The notes beneath the pieces are model-generated. The model had not been told where the DNA came from, did no database searches, and saw only the letters and a program-made list of their open reading frames with translations. Below are positions 8,980 to 18,041 of a DNA stretch of 64,000 nt, one piece after another (within the stretch, counting starts at the first letter, position 1; the number at the start of each line of letters is the position of its first letter). This stretch comes from DASUAS01 sp963750045 (GTDB lineage: Bacteria > Actinomycetota > Acidimicrobiia > IMCC26256 > DASPTH01), in contig CAVVPD010000002.1 of the NCBI GenBank assembly GCA_963750045.1, positions 62,001 through 126,000 of the forward strand, written 5' to 3'. Made by a program: the position numbers and the translations under genes.

Positions 8980-10353
8980 GTGGCCAGAACACACATCAGG
9001 CAGCGATCCGCGCTGTTCGTCTGCATGATCACACTCGTCGTCGCCGCGCTCACGCTGGGTGCGAGCGGCCGCGGCGTCTCGAGCGCCACCTCGACCACCA
9101 CGCAGGGCGTCACCAAGGACTCGATCAAGGTCGGCATCGCGCTCGTCGACTACAACGCGATCAAGGACTTCGTCGACTACAACCACGGCGAGCAGAAGCA
9201 GATCGCGCAGTCATACGTCGACTTCATCAACAAGAACGGCGGCATCAACGGGCGCAAGATCGTGCCCGTGTTCAAGGAGTACCCGCCGATCCCGGGGGGC
9301 AAGCCCGACCCGCTCTCGCTCTGCACCTCGTGGGCGGAGGACGACAAGGTCTTCGCCGTGCTCGGCGTCTTCATCGACTTCACCGGCCAGGGCCAGTTGT
9401 GCCTCACCAAGGAACACCACGTGATCCACATCGGCCACGAGCTCGACCAGCCGTGGATCGACGCCGCACCCGGCGGTCTCCTGCTCACCGGCGACGCGAC
9501 CAAGGAAGGTGTGTCCGCCGCGCTCGTGAACCTGCTCGCTTCGACGGGCCGGCTCAAGGGCAAGACCGTTGCCGTGATCGGCGACAAGAACAACGAGAGC
9601 CGCGTCAACGACGTCATCGTTCCCGCGCTGAAGAAGGCCAAGGTCAAGACGGGATCGAGCGCGATCTTGACGATCACCGGCACCGACACCACGGCCGCCC
9701 AGGCCCAGCTCGACAGCTTCATCGAGAAGTGGAAGAGCGAGGGCGTCAACACCGTGTTCCTCGCCGGCAACAGCGTCTCGGCGAAGCAGTTCGCCGAGAC
9801 CATCAAGAGCGCGCTCCCCAAGGTGCAACTCGTGACCGACACCGACACCACGCTCCAGCAGGCACGTGACGAGGCGGCGGCCGGGAAGAACCCGAACCCC
9901 TACGAGGGGCTGCTGAGCGGTACCGGTCTCACACCGAGTGAGCGTTGGGCCGACCAGAGCCCGTTGCTGAAGCAGTGCGTCGACATCTACGAGAAGGCTT
10001 CGGGCACGACGGTTCCCGGTCCCGACGACGAGAAGGTCGACAGCTCGGGCCAGAAGGTCCAGACCGACGTCGCCGTCGTCGACTTCTGCGGCGAGCTGTT
10101 CATGTTCCGCGACATCGCCAAGAAGGTCGGCCCCAACCTGACGGTGAAGAACTGGCAGAAGACCGTCGACACGTTGGGTCCGATCGCGCTCGTCCAGGAC
10201 AAGTTCGCGTCGCTCTGCAAGGGCAAGTATGCCGCCGAGGACAGCTTCCGCCTGGTGGCGTACGACTCGAGCATCGGCAACACGGGCGACTGGAAGACGG
10301 TTACGCCGATCAAGGACGCCAGCGGCGGCAAGTGCGCCAAGGCCGCCGGCTGA
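8980..10353 (+). CDS. ABC transporter substrate-binding protein, branched-chain amino acid (LivK) type
   Basis: 457 residues from GTG 8980, with GGGGGGA just upstream. An N-terminal signal sequence is visible (RQRSALFVCMITLVVAALTL), but no lipobox Cys follows, so the protein looks secreted rather than a lipoprotein. The mature part opens with GVTKDSIKVGIALVDYN and NKNGGINGRKIVPVFKEY, the usual start of type-1 periplasmic-binding folds, and continues as an alpha/beta bilobed protein (GKTVAVIGDKNNES, DTTAAQAQLDSFIEKWKS). Ligands of this family include amino acids, amides, urea and aromatic acids; the ligand is not evident. It is convergent with the permease/ATPase genes downstream and presumably feeds them. 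Confidence 0.85.
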   Translation: MARTHIRQRSALFVCMITLVVAALTLGASGRGVSSATSTTTQGVTKDSIKVGIALVDYNAIKDFVDYNHGEQKQIAQSYVDFINKNGGINGRKIVPVFKEYPPIPGGKPDPLSLCTSWAEDDKVFAVLGVFIDFTGQGQLCLTKEHHVIHIGHELDQPWIDAAPGGLLLTGDATKEGVSAALVNLLASTGRLKGKTVAVIGDKNNESRVNDVIVPALKKAKVKTGSSAILTITGTDTTAAQAQLDSFIEKWKSEGVNTVFLAGNSVSAKQFAETIKSALPKVQLVTDTDTTLQQARDEAAAGKNPNPYEGLLSGTGLTPSERWADQSPLLKQCVDIYEKASGTTVPGPDDEKVDSSGQKVQTDVAVVDFCGELFMFRDIAKKVGPNLTVKNWQKTVDTLGPIALVQDKFASLCKGKYAAEDSFRLVAYDSSIGNTGDWKTVTPIKDASGGKCAKAAG

Positions 10354-10368
10354 GGCCCCCTCCGACGG

Positions 10369-10402
10369 GCAACGCGCCGGGTTGATCAGCCCGGCGCGTT
10401 GC
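10369..10402. terminator. Bidirectional terminator hairpin between convergent ABC genes
   Basis: Perfect 13-base arms GCAACGCGCCGGG (10369-10381) and CCCGGCGCGTTGC (10390-10402) flank an 8-base loop. It begins 16 bases after the binding-protein stop; on the minus strand the loop contains the stop codon of the LivHMG gene (10386-10388). There is no U-run, as is common in high-G+C genomes. Confidence 0.75.
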
Positions 10403-13241
10403 TCCGCTGGATGGCTCGCTCGTCGGTCCCGAGGTACGAGGACACCACCCGGGGATCGTCCCGGATCTCGCCCGGCAGACCCTCGGCGATCACCCGACCC
10501 GCCTCCAGGCAGTAGATGCGGGAGCTGATCGACAGGATCAACGGCAGGTCGTGCTCCACCACGATCAACGTGGCGTCGAGCTCCTGCTGGACGCGGCAGG
10601 ATGAGCGGACCGAACGCCTCGGCCTCGCGTTGCGCGACACCGGCCGTCGGCTCGTCGAGGCAGATGACGCGCGGTGCCACCGCGAGGACGGTCGCCAACT
10701 CGACGATCCGCCGGGTGCCGGTCGACAGCTCGGCGACGTAGCGGTCCGCGTAGCGGCCGAGGCCGAGGAAGTCGATGAGCTCGCCGGCCTCGGCGTACTT
10801 CTTGCGCTCCGGGCGGATCGACGGCACCCACAACAACGAACCCCAGAACGACGTGGACTCGCGCGCCTCGAGCGCGAAGTTGCACGGTGTCACGCACCGT
10901 GAGCTCGGGGTAGAGCTTGGCCGCCTGGAACGTGCGTCCGAGCCCGAGCCGCGCCCGCTGGTGCGCCTTCTTGCGGCCCACGTCACGGCCGAGCAGCTGC
11001 ACCGTGCCCTTGGCCGGAACGTAGCCGCCGATGGCGTTCAGCAGGGTCGACTTGCCCGCCCCGTTGTTCCCGATGAGCCCGATCACTTCGCCGGGCATGG
11101 CCCGGAACTCGACGCCGTCGACCGCGGTGAGACCGCCGAATCGGACGGTGAGATGCTCGGTCGCGAGCACGGTGCCGTCGGTGTTGAGCGACGCCGGTGG
11201 AAGCGGTGTCTCACGGCGGAGCGAGGCGGGCGGCGCGGTCACGGTCTTCGTCGTGTCGACCGGACCCATCCGCTTGTCGACCCAGCGCAGGAGGGAGTCG
11301 CGGGCGTAGTAGCCGATCTGGACGAACCCGCCGGGGATGTAGAGCAGGATGATGAGCAGGCCGATGCTGGACGTGAAGAGCGGCACCAACGTGTTGCTCG
11401 GCCAGAACGCGGGCAGGCCGATCACCCACACCGCGCCCAGCACCGCGCCCGACAGGCTGCCGAGGCCGCCGATCACGACGATGGCGATGAGCCGCAGCGA
11501 GTCGTCCACCAAGAAGTAGTGCTGTTCCGCCGGCGCGAACGTCAGGTTCACCGCGCCGAGGAGCACACCACCGAGGCCGGCGATGAACCCGCCCATCGCG
11601 AACGCGAGCAACTTCGCCCGCGCCGGGGACACCGTCATGGCCGACGCCCCCAGCTCGTTCTCCCGCACCCCGATGATCATGCGCCCGATCCCGGTGCGCT
11701 TGAGGTGCCCGACGAGCAGCAGCACCAGGACGAGCACGAACAGCACGAAGTAGTAGTACGCGCGGTTGCGGTGGGTGAGCTCGAGCGGCCCCAGATCGGC
11801 GCGCGGGATCTCGATCGTGGTGCTCCCCGCGGTGAAGATCGGCCGGCTGAAGATGTACGCCTGCGCCGCGATCGCGAACGCCAACGTGCTGATGGCCAGC
11901 AGCAGGCCCCGGACCCGTAGGGCCCCGACGCCGACGATGACGGCGACGAGGCTCGCGAAGCTCGCACCGAGGAGCAGCGCCCACGGGAACGAGATGGCGG
12001 GCAGTCCCCCGTCGAGGAACCGGGTCTCGTGCCACCCGATGTTGAACGAGAGACCCCGGATGAGCGCGCCGGCCGTGGAGCGCGCCCAACCCGGCGAACG
12101 CCATCTGGCCGAGCGACAGCTGACCGCCCCAGCCGGTGAGCACGACGACCGAGATCGCGCAGAGGGCGAAGGCGACGATGATCGCCCAGGTCTGGTGACG
12201 CTCCGACTTGTCGGAGAGGAGGGGAAGGATCACCGCCGCGAGCAGCGCCATCAGCGCGACGAATTGGGGCAAGCGTTTGACCCACCAGACGCTCCGCAGC
12301 CGTTCGGGGACGGCCGTGATCCGCGGCGCGAACTGGAAGCTCTCGTCGGCGGATCCGGCGTCGTGGCGACTGACCCGGGCGACCAGCACGAGCACCGCGA
12401 GGAAGAGCACGAACTGGACCAGCCCGGTATCCGACGTGTAGTTGAAGAACAGCACCCGATCGAGGATCCCGATCGCGACCGCGCCGAGCGCGGCACGGGG
12501 AAACGACACCATGCCCCCGATGAGCGCGGCGGCCATCCCCCGCAGGAGCGTGTCGGGGCCGATGTGCACGAGATCGGCCGACGTCTGGTCCGTGGCCGTG
12601 AGCAGGATCGCCACGGCGCCGAGGAAGCCGGCGATCGCCCAGACCCCGGTCGACACCATCTTCGGGTTGATGCCCGTCATGCGGGCGAGGTCGGCGTTCG
12701 ACGACGCGGCGCGCACCGCGTCGCCGAACGCGGTGTGACCCAGCGTCCACCACAGGCCGACGGTGATGATCGGCACGACGATGAGGACGAGCAGCTGGCT
12801 GGCGGACACCTCGATGCCGAGGCCCGGGTACCAGGTACCCGTGAACGGCAACGGGAATTGGGTCGACAACGAACCGGTGCGGTAGTCGGGGAGCGAGAGG
12901 GTGATCGCCTCGCACAGCTGGGCGACACCGATGGTGGCGACCAACACGATGACACGCGGCGACTTGAACAGCCGGCGGATCACCGCCAGCTCCACGAGCA
13001 CACCGGTGAGCGTGCCGATTGCGAGGGCGGCGAAGAGGGACGGCCAATACGGCCAGTGGTGCACACCGACCATGACCGCGAACAGCGCGGCCGCGGGGAT
13101 GCCGATGCTCCCGACCGCGAAGTTGATGACGCGCGACGACCGGTAGACGAGCACGATGCCCATCGCCACGAGCGCGGTGATGAGGCCGCCGATGACGCCC
13201 TTGAACACCAGGTTCCAGGTGACGACGGTGGCGAGCGTCAT
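10386..13241 (-). CDS. Fused ABC permease-permease-ATPase (LivH-LivM-LivG type), three frameshifts
   Basis: One continuous reading path of about 950 residues if three single-base shifts (near 12080, 10880 and 10600) are repaired. ATG 13241 overlaps the MFS-LivF stop as TGATG. The first part is LivH-like (LVYRSSRVINFAVGSIG, ARMTGINPKMVSTGVWAI, GMVSFPRAALGAVAIG). After VWWVKRLPQ it runs without a stop into LivM-like sequence (GWGGQLSLGQMAFAGLG, GVRENELGASAMTVSPARAK, VVIGGLGSLSGAVLGA) and then into LivG (GLIGNNGAGKSTLLNAIGG, STGTRRIVELATVLA, VICLDEPTAGV, LIVVEHDLPLI). LivM-LivG fusions are known in actinobacteria; fusion of all three domains is less usual. The LivH-to-LivM join lies inside one unbroken frame, so that fusion does not depend on any repair. 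It imports the ligand of the protein at 8980. Confidence 0.78.
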
Positions 13242-15454
13242 CAGCCGCCCTCGGTCCCGAAGAACACCGCTCGGGCGAGGTCGCCCCGCTCCATCAGGCC
13301 GTCGGTCGACCCCTCGAAGCGGACCTGACCCTTCTCGAGGAAGATGGCGCGGTCGGCCAGCGCGATGGCGACGTTGAGCGACTGCTCCACGATGATCATG
13401 GTCTGGCCCCGCGCCTTGAGCTCTTCCACGACCTCGAGGAGGCGCTGCACGACGAGCGGCGCCAGACCGAGCGACAGCTCGTCGATCATCAGCAGCTCGG
13501 GCTCGTGGATGAGGACGCGCCCGAGCGCCAACATCTGCTGTTGCCCACCCGACATGCTCGCGGCGATCTGCTTGCGGTTCGACGCCAGCTCGGGGAAGAG
13601 GTCGTAGACGCCGGTCATGCGCGCGGCCACCTGGGTGCGGCTCTCGGCGTTCAGGCGGGCGCTCACCGCGAGGTTCTGGTCGACCGTGAGGTTCCCGAAC
13701 ACCCCGTGCCCGCCTGGCAGCTGCATGATGCTGAGGTACTTCGCCCGCATCTCCGGCGACACGTAGGTGATGTTCTGCCCGTTGAGCCGCACCACCCCCC
13801 GTTCGGGGACGGCGAGGCCGCTGATCACGCGCAGCGCGGTCGACTTGCCGGCGCCGTTGGTCCCCAACAGAGCGACGGTCTCTCCCTTGCGCACCTCGAA
13901 GTCGACCCCGAAGAGCACCTGGACCGGACCGTACGAGAAGTCGATGTTGGCGATCTGGAGGAGCGGAACGTCCTCCTTGTTGACGAATCGGCGTTGGTGT
14001 TCGTCCTTCTCCTCGAGGAGCTCCTCGACCACCAACGACAGGTCGTTGCGGATGAACCGGGCACCGTTCATCAGCAACGCGCCGCCGATGATCGCGCTGG
14101 GCACGCCGAGCGCGATCACGGTGCCCCGCACGCCGATGGCGTCGGTGAGGAACCCCGACACCAAACCGCCCATGAACCCACCGACGAAGAAGATGTAGAG
14201 CGTCGACATCGCCGTCCCCATGCCGCGCAGGCGGTAGGGCACGACCGCCTGGAGCACCGGACCGACCATCGCGAACGCCGAGGTGGTCAGCACCGCCTGC
14301 GGAACCTTGAGGATCCAGAACCAGGTGCTGCTGTGCACGCTGAACTGGAACGGCGTGAGCAGCGCCGACGGCAGGATCAGCGCGCCGACGAGCGCCAGCG
14401 CCTTCGCGGGGTCCTGGCGGTACTTCCGGTCGAAGTAGCGACCCACGAGGGGCAGGATCGGGAGCGCCGCGATCCCCGAGAGGCTCAGGATCAACCCGCG
14501 GTGGAGCACGTTCGTCACGTGCAGGGTGTCGTCGAGATAGAGCGACTCGAGCGCGGGCTGGCTGAAGAGCCCGAACCCGAGCGCGCAGAACCCCACCAGC
14601 ACCGTGCGGATGGTGCGGATGCGCTTGATCCGCGCGAACGCGGCCTCCATCGAGATCGGTGCCGGCTGCTCGTCTTCGATGAGCTCGCCGAGCACGTCCT
14701 GCTTCTCGAACTGGCCGCGAGGCGGTTCTTTCATGAAGAAGGCCAGGATCGCCACCAGGACGACCGGGATCCCGAGCAGGAACCAGGCCCAGCGCCACCC
14801 CTCGGTCCCCCCCGCCCACGTCGCGATCGCGGCGCAGACGACCGGGCTGGCAAGCCCGATGCCGTGGGCGCCCATGTTCATCACCGCCGACATCCGGGCG
14901 CGGATCCCGATCGGGTAGTTGTCGGCGATCAGCGACTGGTGCACCGGGATGCTGTTCGCCTTGGCGATGCCGGTCGCGAACCGCGTCCAGAAGAGCATGA
15001 ACGCGCTGATCGCCAACCCGGACGCGAACACGAAGCCGCCGAAGGCGAGGCTGGCCCAGCCGACGATGGGTACCCGCTTGACCCGGTCGGCGAGCCACCC
15101 CATCGGCACCGCGCCGAGAACGAAGAACGCCGATGACGCCGTCGCGATGAACACGATCGTGCCCGAGCTGATCCCGAAGGTCTTGCGGATCTCGGGGGCG
15201 AGCACGTTGATGGCAGCGCCCTCGAGCTCGTCGAACGAGAGCAGCAGGAGAAGGACGACGAACATGAGCTTGCCGCCGACCTTGAACGCGTCGTGGAACG
15301 ACACCGGCTCCGAGTTGACGCCCGGCAGCAGGTCGTCGGGAAAGATGACCTGCTCGCGCGAGCGCTTCTGCGCGATCTCGCGGGCGTCCTCCTCGTCGAG
15401 CACGGTCGCGGCGAGAGAAGCCGCCGAGGGGTCGCCCTGGTGCACGTCCTCCAA
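13241..15454 (-). CDS. MFS permease fused to a LivF-type ABC ATPase
   Basis: A single unbroken frame of about 737 residues. I take TTG 15454 as start (GGGGGG six bases upstream); GTG 15445 is an alternative. Residues roughly 50-480 form a twelve-helix major-facilitator domain (MFVVLLLLLSFDELEGAAIN, the loop motif GWLADRVKRVPIVG, LYIFFVGGFMGGLVSGFLTD). After a charged linker, roughly 500-737 is a LivF-like ATPase: Walker A LLGTNGAGKST, signature SMSGGQQQMLALG, Walker B LLMIDELSLGLAP and the switch His-equivalent region IIVEQSLNVAIAL. The Walker B has Leu where Pro is usual. With the downstream LivHMG fusion it supplies the second ATPase of the importer. An MFS-ABC ATPase fusion is uncommon; whether the MFS part moves the same solute is unknown. 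Confidence 0.85.
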   Translation of the reverse strand: MEDVHQGDPSAASLAATVLDEEDAREIAQKRSREQVIFPDDLLPGVNSEPVSFHDAFKVGGKLMFVVLLLLLSFDELEGAAINVLAPEIRKTFGISSGTIVFIATASSAFFVLGAVPMGWLADRVKRVPIVGWASLAFGGFVFASGLAISAFMLFWTRFATGIAKANSIPVHQSLIADNYPIGIRARMSAVMNMGAHGIGLASPVVCAAIATWAGGTEGWRWAWFLLGIPVVLVAILAFFMKEPPRGQFEKQDVLGELIEDEQPAPISMEAAFARIKRIRTIRTVLVGFCALGFGLFSQPALESLYLDDTLHVTNVLHRGLILSLSGIAALPILPLVGRYFDRKYRQDPAKALALVGALILPSALLTPFQFSVHSSTWFWILKVPQAVLTTSAFAMVGPVLQAVVPYRLRGMGTAMSTLYIFFVGGFMGGLVSGFLTDAIGVRGTVIALGVPSAIIGGALLMNGARFIRNDLSLVVEELLEEKDEHQRRFVNKEDVPLLQIANIDFSYGPVQVLFGVDFEVRKGETVALLGTNGAGKSTALRVISGLAVPERGVVRLNGQNITYVSPEMRAKYLSIMQLPGGHGVFGNLTVDQNLAVSARLNAESRTQVAARMTGVYDLFPELASNRKQIAASMSGGQQQMLALGRVLIHEPELLMIDELSLGLAPLVVQRLLEVVEELKARGQTMIIVEQSLNVAIALADRAIFLEKGQVRFEGSTDGLMERGDLARAVFFGTEGG

Positions 15455-15558
15455 CTCGGTCCCCCCAGACCCACGCCATGCCGAAAACGACTCCGGGTGG
15501 GCGGGAGCGTACCGGTTCCGCCGCGGAGCGCGACAGTTGATCTGGGTATTGTCGTCAT

Positions 15559-16320
15559 GTGGCCGCAACGGAGCTGGCTGAAGCCGCGCGGGTGTTCGCC
15601 GAGCTCGGGTGGGTGGTCGTGGACGCGCTCTCGCGCGAGGAGCAGGCGCAACTCGGCGGCTGGGTCGACGACCTCGCGGCGCGGCACGACGGCGACGGCG
15701 GCCTCCTGCAGCACTTCGAAGGGACCGACGCGGGGCCGCTGTTGTGCCGCAGCGAGAACTTCGTGCCGGTGCACGCGGGGCTGCAACGGATGTTGTGCTC
15801 GGGCACGCTGGTGGAAGTCGCCGGCGCACTCCTCGGTGAGCCGGCGGTGCTCTACAAGGAGAAGGTGAACTACAAGCTCGCGGGTGGCGCCGGCTACTCA
15901 GCGCACCAGGACGCGCCCGCCTACCCCATGATCGACACCCACGTCTCGGCGATGATCGCGGTCGACGACTCCGACGACGCGAACGGCGGACTCGAGCTCG
16001 TGTCGGGGTGCTTCGACCGGCTCCTGCCGACCGACGAGCGGGGATGCATCACCCCCGCCGTCGCCGACACCCTCGACTGGCGGGGAGTGCCCCTCCAGGC
16101 CGGCCAGACGCTGTGGTTCCACAGCCGCACACCGCACCGGAGTAGCTCGAACCGGTCCTCCACCCCGCGGCGAGCGATCTACCCGACCTACAACGCGGCG
16201 AGGGAGGGCGACCTGCGCGCCGCGTACTACGAGGCGAAACGGGCTGCCTTCGCGGCTACCCCACCGGGCGAGCGCGCCCGCGTCTCGCTCATCGGCGACT
16301 TCGAAGGGCGGCCGGCATGA
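15559..16320 (+). CDS. PhyH-family Fe(II)/2-oxoglutarate dioxygenase, candidate PhnY/TmpA-like phosphonate hydroxylase
   Basis: 253 residues from GTG 15559. No ribosome site is visible, so the message may be leaderless. The iron-binding HxD is His116-Gln117-Asp118 and the distal His is His193 in TPHRSSSNRSSTPRR, whose Arg (204/205) would bind 2-oxoglutarate. These enzymes hydroxylate an unactivated carbon. The next gene overlaps it (ATGA) and encodes an alkaline-phosphatase-superfamily hydrolase; the convergent gene at 17477 is PhnZ-like. In known pathways a PhyH enzyme (PhnY, TmpA) hydroxylates the alpha carbon of an aminophosphonate, which a PhnZ-type enzyme then cleaves. The pairing supports that role, but PhyH enzymes have many other substrates. 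Confidence 0.8.
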   Translation: MAATELAEAARVFAELGWVVVDALSREEQAQLGGWVDDLAARHDGDGGLLQHFEGTDAGPLLCRSENFVPVHAGLQRMLCSGTLVEVAGALLGEPAVLYKEKVNYKLAGGAGYSAHQDAPAYPMIDTHVSAMIAVDDSDDANGGLELVSGCFDRLLPTDERGCITPAVADTLDWRGVPLQAGQTLWFHSRTPHRSSSNRSSTPRRAIYPTYNAAREGDLRAAYYEAKRAAFAATPPGERARVSLIGDFEGRPA

Positions 16321-17399
16321 GGGTGGTCTTCACGGTGCTCGACGCGCTCCCGGCGCGTCACGTGGGCGACGACCACACACCGGTGCTGGCCGAGCTGGCC
16401 CGCGCCGCCGGTGGCGCGCCGGGCCGGGCCCGTTCCGTGATGACCTCGGCCACCTATCCCAACCACGCGACCTTCGCCACCGGCGCGGCGCCGCGAGACC
16501 ACGGCATCGTGACGAACTGGGTACCCGAGACCGGCCGCGTCGTGCCGGCCTGGCAGCACGGACCGCGCGTCCCGACCATCTTCGACGCCTGCCGGGAAGC
16601 CCGGCGCTCGACCGCAGCGGTCTTCAGCGACCAGTACCTCGTCGGTGTGATGGGGGCGCACGTCGCCGATGACCACTGGCCCCCCGATGGTGTCCCACCC
16701 GGAGACGCGCGGCTCGACGCCCACGGGTACGTCGAGGATCGCGACACGTTCGTCGAGCTGGGTCTTGCACTGGACGCCGGGCCCGATCTCGTCGTCTGCC
16801 AGCTCAACGCGCCCGACACCGCGGCCCACGTGTTCGGGCCCGACAGCGAGGGTGCGCTCGCGAGCTACCGCGCCACCGACACGTTGCTCGCCGAGATGCA
16901 GGAGCACGTGGCGTGGGACGACACGGTGTGGATCATCGTCTCCGACCACGACCAGGAGCCCGTCGGCGTACGCGAGCCGATCGACCTGCGACCCGAATTC
17001 AACCGGCGCGGGCTCGAGCTCTTCGCGCTCCCGGAAGGCAGCGCGTCGGTGGTGTGCGGTGACGGCGCCCATGCCGCGCGGTCGTGGCTGGCCTCGGTTG
17101 AAGGCGTCGAGGGCACCGCGCCGTTCCACGCCGTCGACCCGGAGCTCGAGTGCTGTCTCGTGTGGTCGGAACCCGGGCGCGCCTTCGGCTTCGCGGGGAC
17201 CCCCACCGAGCTCGGGACTCACGGCGGACCGCGCTCACGCACCCAGGTTGCGGTGGTGACGGGAGGTCACCCAGTGGTCGAATCGCTGGCGGGCACGATC
17301 GCGTCGATCCCGTTGAGCGCCGCCGACTGGGCTCCGACCATCGCCACGCTCCTCGACGTCGACTTCCCCCGGGCCACGGGCCGCACCCTGCTCGGATGA
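16317..17399 (+). CDS. Alkaline phosphatase superfamily phosphodiesterase / phosphonoacetate-hydrolase-like enzyme
   Basis: 360 residues; ATG 16317 overlaps the preceding stop (ATGA), so the two genes are co-translated. The N-terminal metal and nucleophile region is VVFTVLDALPARHVGDDHTP and MTSATYPNHATFATGAAP, where Thr in TYPNHATF is the expected nucleophile as in nucleotide pyrophosphatases and PhnA. Further metal ligands are likely in LNAPDTAAHVFGPDSE and VSDHDQEP and in the late THGG. No signal peptide is seen, so it is cytoplasmic, which suits an intracellular organophosphonate or phosphodiester substrate. Hydrolases of this type occur in phosphonate gene clusters; the substrate is not proven. 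Confidence 0.8.
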   Translation: MRVVFTVLDALPARHVGDDHTPVLAELARAAGGAPGRARSVMTSATYPNHATFATGAAPRDHGIVTNWVPETGRVVPAWQHGPRVPTIFDACREARRSTAAVFSDQYLVGVMGAHVADDHWPPDGVPPGDARLDAHGYVEDRDTFVELGLALDAGPDLVVCQLNAPDTAAHVFGPDSEGALASYRATDTLLAEMQEHVAWDDTVWIIVSDHDQEPVGVREPIDLRPEFNRRGLELFALPEGSASVVCGDGAHAARSWLASVEGVEGTAPFHAVDPELECCLVWSEPGRAFGFAGTPTELGTHGGPRSRTQVAVVTGGHPVVESLAGTIASIPLSAADWAPTIATLLDVDFPRATGRTLLG

Positions 17400-17401
17400 C
17401 G

Positions 17402-17475
17402 CCCCCTCCCACGGCGAGCATGTGTCGATCGAGGGGCTCCTGCGACACCGCGACGACACATGTTCGTGGGGGGGG
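17402..17475. terminator. Large imperfect hairpin between convergent genes, probable bidirectional terminator
   Basis: GCATGTGTCG at 17418-17427 pairs with CGACACATGT at 17454-17463 (one G-U pair), and the outer CCCACG near 17408 pairs with CGTGGG near 17465 across a small bulge, next to C- and G-runs. It fills nearly all of the gap between the phosphatase-like stop (17399) and the HD-protein stop (17477). Confidence 0.55.
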
Positions 17476-17476
17476 T

Positions 17477-18031
17477 TCAGCGGTTGGTGGCGACCTGTTC
17501 CACTGGCGCCCGCCACGTCTCGAGACCGGGCACGACCGCGCCGCGGACCTTGGCTGCGTCGTCGGCGCGCCGGAGCGCGACGAGATCGTCGAGGCCGGGC
17601 GACGCGGCGAACCGGTCGGCCTCCTCGGTGGTCATCACGCCGCCCTGGAACCCGAGCGTCGTCTCGCTGCGGACCGAGAGCACGGCGCGGTACCGGGGAT
17701 CCGTGGCGAGGAGGTAGCGCTTCGCGGCGACGTGACCGCCGACGAGAGACGCCACCCGGGAGCCGAGGAGGCGCTCGACCAGGATGCGGCCGTCGACGTC
17801 GTGGGCGGCGTCGAGCCGCAGCGCCCACCCCGTTGCACACCGCTCGAGCCACCCGAGATCGTGGACCAGGCCCGCGACCTGCAGCTCGACGTCCAGGGGG
17901 CGCGCGATGCGGAGCAGCGCGGCGCACTGCAGCGAGTGGTCGAGGATCGACAGCCCACCTTCGTCGTCGGCGTCGCGCGACGCGGCCAACGCTCCGAACA
18001 GCTCGTCGACGGTGGTGAACCCCTCGGGCAA
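17477..18031 (-). CDS. PhnZ-like HD-domain diiron oxygenase (C-P bond cleavage candidate)
   Basis: 184 residues from TTG 18031, with GAGG about eight bases upstream; no better start precedes the domain. Candidate iron ligands and active-site residues are His32, His57, Asp58, His77, His100, Lys104 and Asp157. Their order and spacing closely follow PhnZ (His34, His58, Asp59, His80, His104, Lys108, Asp161), a mixed-valent diiron enzyme that oxidatively cleaves 1-hydroxy-2-aminoethylphosphonate to glycine and phosphate. The segment HVAAKRYLLATDPRY and the LGFQGGVMTTEEADRF block are typical of this HDIG subfamily. PhnZ residues Tyr24 and Glu27, which tune substrate choice, are not clearly matched. 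It is convergent with the PhyH/phosphatase pair and two genes' length from it. Confidence 0.78.
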   Translation of the reverse strand: MPEGFTTVDELFGALAASRDADDEGGLSILDHSLQCAALLRIARPLDVELQVAGLVHDLGWLERCATGWALRLDAAHDVDGRILVERLLGSRVASLVGGHVAAKRYLLATDPRYRAVLSVRSETTLGFQGGVMTTEEADRFAASPGLDDLVALRRADDAAKVRGAVVPGLETWRAPVEQVATNR

Positions 18032-18041
18032 CCGACTCGCC

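Noticed and set aside
11211..15479. Very long minus-strand ORF of 1422 codons
   Set aside because: It is two genes in part: the 5' portion is out of frame with the MFS domain and only the LivH and early LivM segment is real; the rest is a shadow frame after a shift.
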